Assembly (NCBI GenBank): GCA_910586005.1 | Contig: CAJUHG010000037.1 | Span: 1-29,160, forward strand | DNA: 29,160 nt | Source: an uncultured Lachnospiraceae bacterium | GTDB lineage: Bacteria > Bacillota > Clostridia > Lachnospirales > Lachnospiraceae | Direction: 5' to 3' | Shown: piece after piece, positions 25,972 to 29,160 of the stretch | How the letters are laid out: the number at the start of each line of letters is the position of its first letter | Numbering within the stretch: position 1 is the stretch's first letter | Program-made: the position numbers and the translations under genes | Notes under the pieces: generated by a model | Told to the model about the DNA's origin: nothing | Seen by the model: only the letters and a program-made list of their open reading frames with translations | Databases searched by the model: none

Positions 25972-26336
25972 TGTGAAAATCTCCTATCATCAATCATTGA
26001 ATATATGGAATAATATCTTAAATTTTATCACAAAAATAAATTTTATGTAAATTTTATATAATTATTTTATAACGGTATAGAACTATAAATAAGTCAGTAT
26101 CCATTTTTTGTATTTTAGCATAAGAATAATTATTTTAAAATGAAAACTAAAAATAATATATTAAAAGCAAAAATAGTATATGTTTTATGTGACTGTAAAA
26201 AAAATGTGAAGGAATTATGAATAAAATAAAAATATTATATATGTAAAAAAATAATTAGAAATAATATACTAAAAAAGTGATAACTGATAGAGTTATATAT
26301 AAAAAATCACCAAAAACAAAAGGGAGGAAACAATCT
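25972..26336. promoter_or_regulatory. AT-rich divergent control region between kinase and binding-protein genes
   Basis: A 365-bp extremely AT-rich region with no convincing gene. A candidate - strand promoter for the kinase is TTTACA (26051-26046), an 18-bp spacer, and TAAAAT (26027-26022). A 16-bp direct repeat with one mismatch (26151-26166 and 26259-26274, aaataatata core) could be a pair of YesN-type binding sites, but AT-richness makes chance matches likely. I cannot choose one + strand promoter with confidence. Confidence 0.4.
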
Positions 26337-27782
26337 ATGAAAAAAAAGCTAATAAGTGTATTGCTTACAGCAACCATGGCAGCATCCTTACTTGTAGGGT
26401 GTGGTGGAAATGGTAACTCTAACGCATCAAACAATGATACCCCAAGTACAACAGGGGATGATGCAAATGCAGGAGACGATGCAAATGCAGGGGATGATGC
26501 AAATGCAGGAGACGATGCAAATGCAGGAGACGATGCAAATGCAGGAGATGATGCAAATGCAGGAGATGATGCAAATGCAGGAGATGCAACTACTTTAAAA
26601 TGGGCAATTTGGGACAAAGATGCAACCCCATATTGGAATGCATTGAAAGAAGCTTATGAAGATGCCCATCCAGGTATTACCATTGAAATGACAGACTTAG
26701 GTTCTACTGATTACACAACAGTACTTGCAACCGAGTTATCAGGAAGTGGATCTGACTTTGACGTTGTAACAATTAAAGACGTTCCAGGTTATGCAACCTT
26801 AGTATCTAAAAACACCTTAGAGCCTCTTGATGACTATATTTCTGACGCTGGTATCGACTTAAGCCAGTATGGTGGAGTAGATAAGCAGATTACCGTTGAT
26901 GGAAAACTTTATGAATTACCTTTCAGAAATGACTTCTGGGTTGTATTCTACAACAAAGATATCTTTGATAATAAGGGGATTGCATATCCTACCAATGATA
27001 TGACCTTTGAACAGTATCAAGACCTTGCAAAACAGGTAACAGATACTACCTTTGGTTCTCAAATTTATGGAGCACATTATCATACTTGGAGAAGTGCAGT
27101 TCAGTTATTTGGTGTATTGGATGGAAAAAATTCTATCTTAGATGGTAATTATGATTTCTTTAAACCATATTATGAGATGGTATTAAAACAAGAAGATGAA
27201 CAAGTATGTAGAAATTATGCTGACTTAAGTGCAGAAGGTTTACATTATTCTGCAGCTTTCTCCGGCGGTGATGTAGCAATGATGAACATGGGTTCTTGGT
27301 TTATTTCTACTTTAATTTCTAGTCTTGAGAGTGGAGAATATGATAAGGCATTATGTGGTAACTGGGGAATGGTTAAATATCCTCATGCTGAAGGTGTAGA
27401 AGCAGGTTCTACTCTTGGTACAATCACAGGTTTAGCTGTAACAAGTGTTTCTGACCAGAAAGATGCAGCATTTGATTTTGTAGAATGGGTATCTGGAGCA
27501 GAAGGTGCTAAGGTTATGGCAGGAACAGGTAACTTCCCAGCATTGATGAATGATGAAGTTTCAGATATGATTTCTGGTATGGAAGGATTCCCAACAGACG
27601 CTGAAAGTAAGGAAGCCTTAAATGTATCCAATTTGTATTTGGAAGCACCTTATGCAGAAAATGTATCTCAGATTAATGATATTTTAGATACATATCATAA
27701 ATCCATCATGAATCGCGAGATGACGGTAGACGAAGGTATTGCAGCCATGAATGATGAAGTAGGAAAAGTATTGGGTAAGTAA
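26337..27782 (+). CDS. Extracellular carbohydrate-binding lipoprotein of an ABC importer
   Basis: A 481-residue solute-binding protein of the UgpB/MalE-like family 1. The start ATG 26337 follows AGGGAGG (26321-26327) by nine bases; the frame is open further upstream but without support. The N-terminus has a KKK signal peptide and lipobox LVGC, anchoring it to the outer face of the membrane. A low-complexity linker follows, with seven exact GDDANA hexapeptides (DNA 26454-26579), then the binding domain beginning LKWAIWDKDATPYWNALKEAYE and including FEQYQDLAKQ and MNMGSWFI, typical of oligosaccharide-binding proteins. It is the first gene of the import operon, followed by a terminator-like hairpin and two permease genes. 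The ligand is unknown; by context it is a glycan fragment processed by the heparinase-like enzyme. Confidence 0.93.
   Translation: MKKKLISVLLTATMAASLLVGCGGNGNSNASNNDTPSTTGDDANAGDDANAGDDANAGDDANAGDDANAGDDANAGDDANAGDATTLKWAIWDKDATPYWNALKEAYEDAHPGITIEMTDLGSTDYTTVLATELSGSGSDFDVVTIKDVPGYATLVSKNTLEPLDDYISDAGIDLSQYGGVDKQITVDGKLYELPFRNDFWVVFYNKDIFDNKGIAYPTNDMTFEQYQDLAKQVTDTTFGSQIYGAHYHTWRSAVQLFGVLDGKNSILDGNYDFFKPYYEMVLKQEDEQVCRNYADLSAEGLHYSAAFSGGDVAMMNMGSWFISTLISSLESGEYDKALCGNWGMVKYPHAEGVEAGSTLGTITGLAVTSVSDQKDAAFDFVEWVSGAEGAKVMAGTGNFPALMNDEVSDMISGMEGFPTDAESKEALNVSNLYLEAPYAENVSQINDILDTYHKSIMNREMTVDEGIAAMNDEVGKVLGK
26454..26579 (+). repeat. Seven 18-bp tandem repeats in the binding-protein linker
   Basis: Seven uninterrupted 18-bp units, each encoding GDDANA, differ only by synonymous changes at the first two codons (GGG GAT, GGA GAC or GGA GAT). 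Units 1 and 3, 2, 4 and 5, and 6 and 7 are identical groups. A partial eighth unit (GGA GAT) follows. The in-frame, nearly perfect structure makes it a likely variable-number repeat. Confidence 0.97.
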
Positions 27783-27820
27783 AATAAAAATCACAATACA
27801 AGATAATAAGTGAAATTTCG

Positions 27821-27856
27821 GGGCTGGCAGAATAATGGCCAGCCCTGTTTTCTCTT
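27821..27856 (+). terminator. Terminator or attenuator after the binding-protein gene
   Basis: Perfect 8-bp GC-rich arms (gggctggc, 27821-27828; gccagccc, 27838-27845) with a 9-nt loop, followed by tgttttctctt. It probably lowers read-through into the permease genes, so that the binding protein is made in excess, as is common in such operons. Confidence 0.8.
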
Positions 27857-27871
27857 AATGATGAATGTTGA

Positions 27872-27899
27872 TTGACGTGAAGGTAAAGTGATTTATAAC
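27872..27899 (+). promoter_or_regulatory. Possible internal promoter for the permease genes
   Basis: TTGACG (27872-27877), a 16-bp spacer, and TATAAC (27894-27899). The -10 overlaps the left arm of the inverted repeat at 27896-27935. Spacing is slightly short, so this is tentative. Confidence 0.4.
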
Positions 27900-27964
27900 A
27901 ATAGAAAATTCCTAGCGTATATGTTTCTATTGTTAAAAAGCTTCTGATAATTTATAAGAGGCTT
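27896..27964 (+). other. Two successive hairpins upstream of the permease gene
   Basis: The first has perfect 12-bp arms (taacaatagaaa, 27896-27907; tttctattgtta, 27924-27935) around a 16-nt loop. The second is aagcttct/agaggctt (27938-27945 and 27957-27964), with one G-T wobble. They may stabilise the upstream mRNA end or form an operator over the candidate -10. Confidence 0.5.
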
Positions 27965-28029
27965 AGAAAGAATTTATGGCAATAGCTCGTCATCGGGCAT
28001 AAAAGCGAAGGAAGGGCAGGAGATGAAAT

Positions 28030-29079
28030 ATGGATGAAAAAAAAGCGGCTCAGTTGAAAAAACTGGAAGCAGAGTCTGCAGACTTAATGCAAAGGATTCG
28101 TGCAGAACAGGATCTTGAAAAAAAGAAAAAGCTAATTGTAAAGCGTGAAGGCATACAGAGAAAAGCAACAGCGATTAAGGGGAATCGAAAAGTAAGCCGA
28201 GAAACTAAAAGAGATTTAGTGGCATATTCATTTATTGCTCCTAACTTTATAGGATTTGCTGTATTTACCCTTGTACCAATTGTATTTGCATTTCTTCTTG
28301 CTTTTATGAATTGGGATGGGAGTAATGCGATTTCTTTTGTAGGATTGAAGAATTTTATGCGTCTGCCAGGGGATACCTTTTTCTTAGCGGCTCTAAAAAA
28401 TACAATTATTTATGTTATAGGTACAGTTCCTTTAACTTTGATAGCTTCTATGGGATTGGCAATTGTATTAAATCAGAAAATTAAAGCAAGAGGATTTTTT
28501 AGAACCATAGCTTTTTTCCCTTATGTAGCTTCTCTAGTAGCAATTACAGCAGTATGGAGTATGATTTTCCATCCTTCAAAAGGTCCTGTGAATTACATAC
28601 TGTTGAATGTGTTTGGTGTGGCACAACAGAATCTTCCAAAATGGTTTAGTGGTGGTCTTGTATTAGTTACCTTGATTTTATTCAGTGTATGGAAATATAT
28701 GGGATATTATATGGTAATATATCTTGCAGGTTTGCAAGGAATTTCTGCAGAATTGTATGAGGCAGGAAGTTTGGATGGTGCAAATACTTGGCAAAAATTC
28801 CGTTATATTACATGGCCACAGTTACGTTCCACTACATTTTTTGTAATGGTTATGTTGACGATTAACTGTTTTAAGGTATATGATATTGCAGTTATGTTAG
28901 CAGGAGGCGGAGATGGTAAATTAAGTACTTCCGCAACGGTTCTTGTTTACTATATCTATCAGAATGCATTTAATTACTGGGATCTTGGATATTCTAGTGC
29001 AATTGCAATGGTATTGTTTGCAATGGTTCTTGTAATTACATTAGTTCAGTTCTGGTATGAGAAAAAGATGGAAGAATAG
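28030..29079 (+). CDS. Carbohydrate ABC transporter permease (MalF/UgpA type)
   Basis: A 349-residue membrane component of the sugar importer. Six or so hydrophobic segments follow an unusually long, highly charged N-terminus (residues 1 to about 60, rich in Lys/Glu, probably coiled-coil) that precedes the usual first helix (SFIAPNFIGFAVFTLVPIVF). The cytoplasmic EAA loop that docks the ATPase is seen as EAGSLDGANTWQKFRYITWP. The start ATG 28030 is preceded by GGCAGGAG. It lies between the binding-protein gene and a second permease gene that starts 23 bp after its stop. No ATPase gene is visible; many Firmicute importers of this type share a common ATPase such as MsmX encoded elsewhere. Substrate unknown. 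Confidence 0.94.
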   Translation: MDEKKAAQLKKLEAESADLMQRIRAEQDLEKKKKLIVKREGIQRKATAIKGNRKVSRETKRDLVAYSFIAPNFIGFAVFTLVPIVFAFLLAFMNWDGSNAISFVGLKNFMRLPGDTFFLAALKNTIIYVIGTVPLTLIASMGLAIVLNQKIKARGFFRTIAFFPYVASLVAITAVWSMIFHPSKGPVNYILLNVFGVAQQNLPKWFSGGLVLVTLILFSVWKYMGYYMVIYLAGLQGISAELYEAGSLDGANTWQKFRYITWPQLRSTTFFVMVMLTINCFKVYDIAVMLAGGGDGKLSTSATVLVYYIYQNAFNYWDLGYSSAIAMVLFAMVLVITLVQFWYEKKMEE

Positions 29080-29102
29080 AAGGATAGGAAGGAGGAACTG
29101 GA

Positions 29103-29160
29103 ATGAAAGCTGCAACAGATACAAAAAAGTATAGTTCAAAAAGTAGAAATGCTTTAATTG
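29103..29160 (+). CDS. Second ABC transporter permease, 5' end only (probably MalG/UgpE type)
   Basis: Only the first 19 codons are present before the window ends (starts MKAATDTKKYSS). An excellent SD (AAGGAGGA, 29089-29096) lies six bases before the ATG. The charged N-terminus and the position directly after a MalF-type permease suggest the partner MalG-type permease. The family is inferred from gene order, not from the residues. Confidence 0.6.
   Translation, partial: MKAATDTKKYSSKSRNALI

Noticed and set aside
26217..26246. Nine-codon possible leader peptide before the binding-protein gene
   Set aside because: The SD-like AAGGA is only three bases from the ATG, and the AT-rich context makes such tiny frames common. 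No attenuator structure follows.
26255..26617. Long open frames in other phases across the 18-bp repeats (MQMQ-rich and ASSPAF-rich peptides)
   Set aside because: A repeat whose length is a multiple of three stays open in several frames. They overlap the well-supported lipoprotein gene and have no ribosome binding site.

Overview
The window looks like chromosome of a low-GC, anaerobic, gut-type Clostridia, most like Lachnospiraceae. The reasons are AT-rich coding DNA, strong AGGAGG-type ribosome binding sites, AddAB instead of RecBCD, a perfect CIRCE (HrcA) operator, a three-subunit NAD(H)/ferredoxin-linked [FeFe]-hydrogenase and a YesM/YesN-controlled carbohydrate ABC transporter. This assignment rests on gene content and base composition; no search was run. 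I saw no tRNA, rRNA, CRISPR array, insertion sequence or phage gene.

Left part (1-11,023, all + strand): addB and addA (double-strand break repair helicase-nuclease), maf (nucleotide pyrophosphatase), a small acidic protein of unknown function, a COG2509-type FAD-dependent oxidoreductase and a PrsA/parvulin-like lipoprotein foldase. Most gaps are short and I see no strong terminator between the genes, so this may be one long housekeeping transcript. GC-rich palindromic spacers lie before addB, between addB and addA, and between addA and maf. The small gene is followed by a decayed copy of its own 3' end.

Middle (11,165-20,388): a cupin/AraC-type regulator with a 60-bp-spaced direct repeat upstream; htpG (- strand) with a sigma-A promoter and CIRCE upstream; a divergent MATE exporter with its own sigma-A-like promoter and a 14-bp palindrome; then hydC-hydB-hydA, encoding a trimeric, probably electron-bifurcating hydrogenase. 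That operon has a good promoter, a roughly 100-nt leader and a Rex-like inverted repeat next to the first ribosome binding site.

Right part (20,391-29,160): a candidate polysaccharide/oligosaccharide utilisation locus. On the - strand lie a YesM-like sensor kinase, a YesN-like response regulator and a cytoplasmic heparinase II/III-family protein. Divergent on the + strand lie a lipoprotein solute-binding protein and two ABC permeases, the second cut off by the window end. The likely logic is that the kinase senses a glycan fragment, the regulator switches on the divergent importer, and the heparinase-like enzyme cleaves the imported uronic-acid-containing oligosaccharide inside the cell. The substrate cannot be read from the sequence, and no ABC ATPase is visible.

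I do not see a clear-cut new defence or mobile system. The best second-look items are the heparinase/YesMN/ABC locus, the 7 x 18-bp repeat in the binding protein linker, CIRCE lying upstream of the htpG promoter, two acidic insertions in HtpG, a 139-bp nested palindromic element between hydA and the heparinase gene, and a hairpin between the addB ribosome binding site and its start codon.
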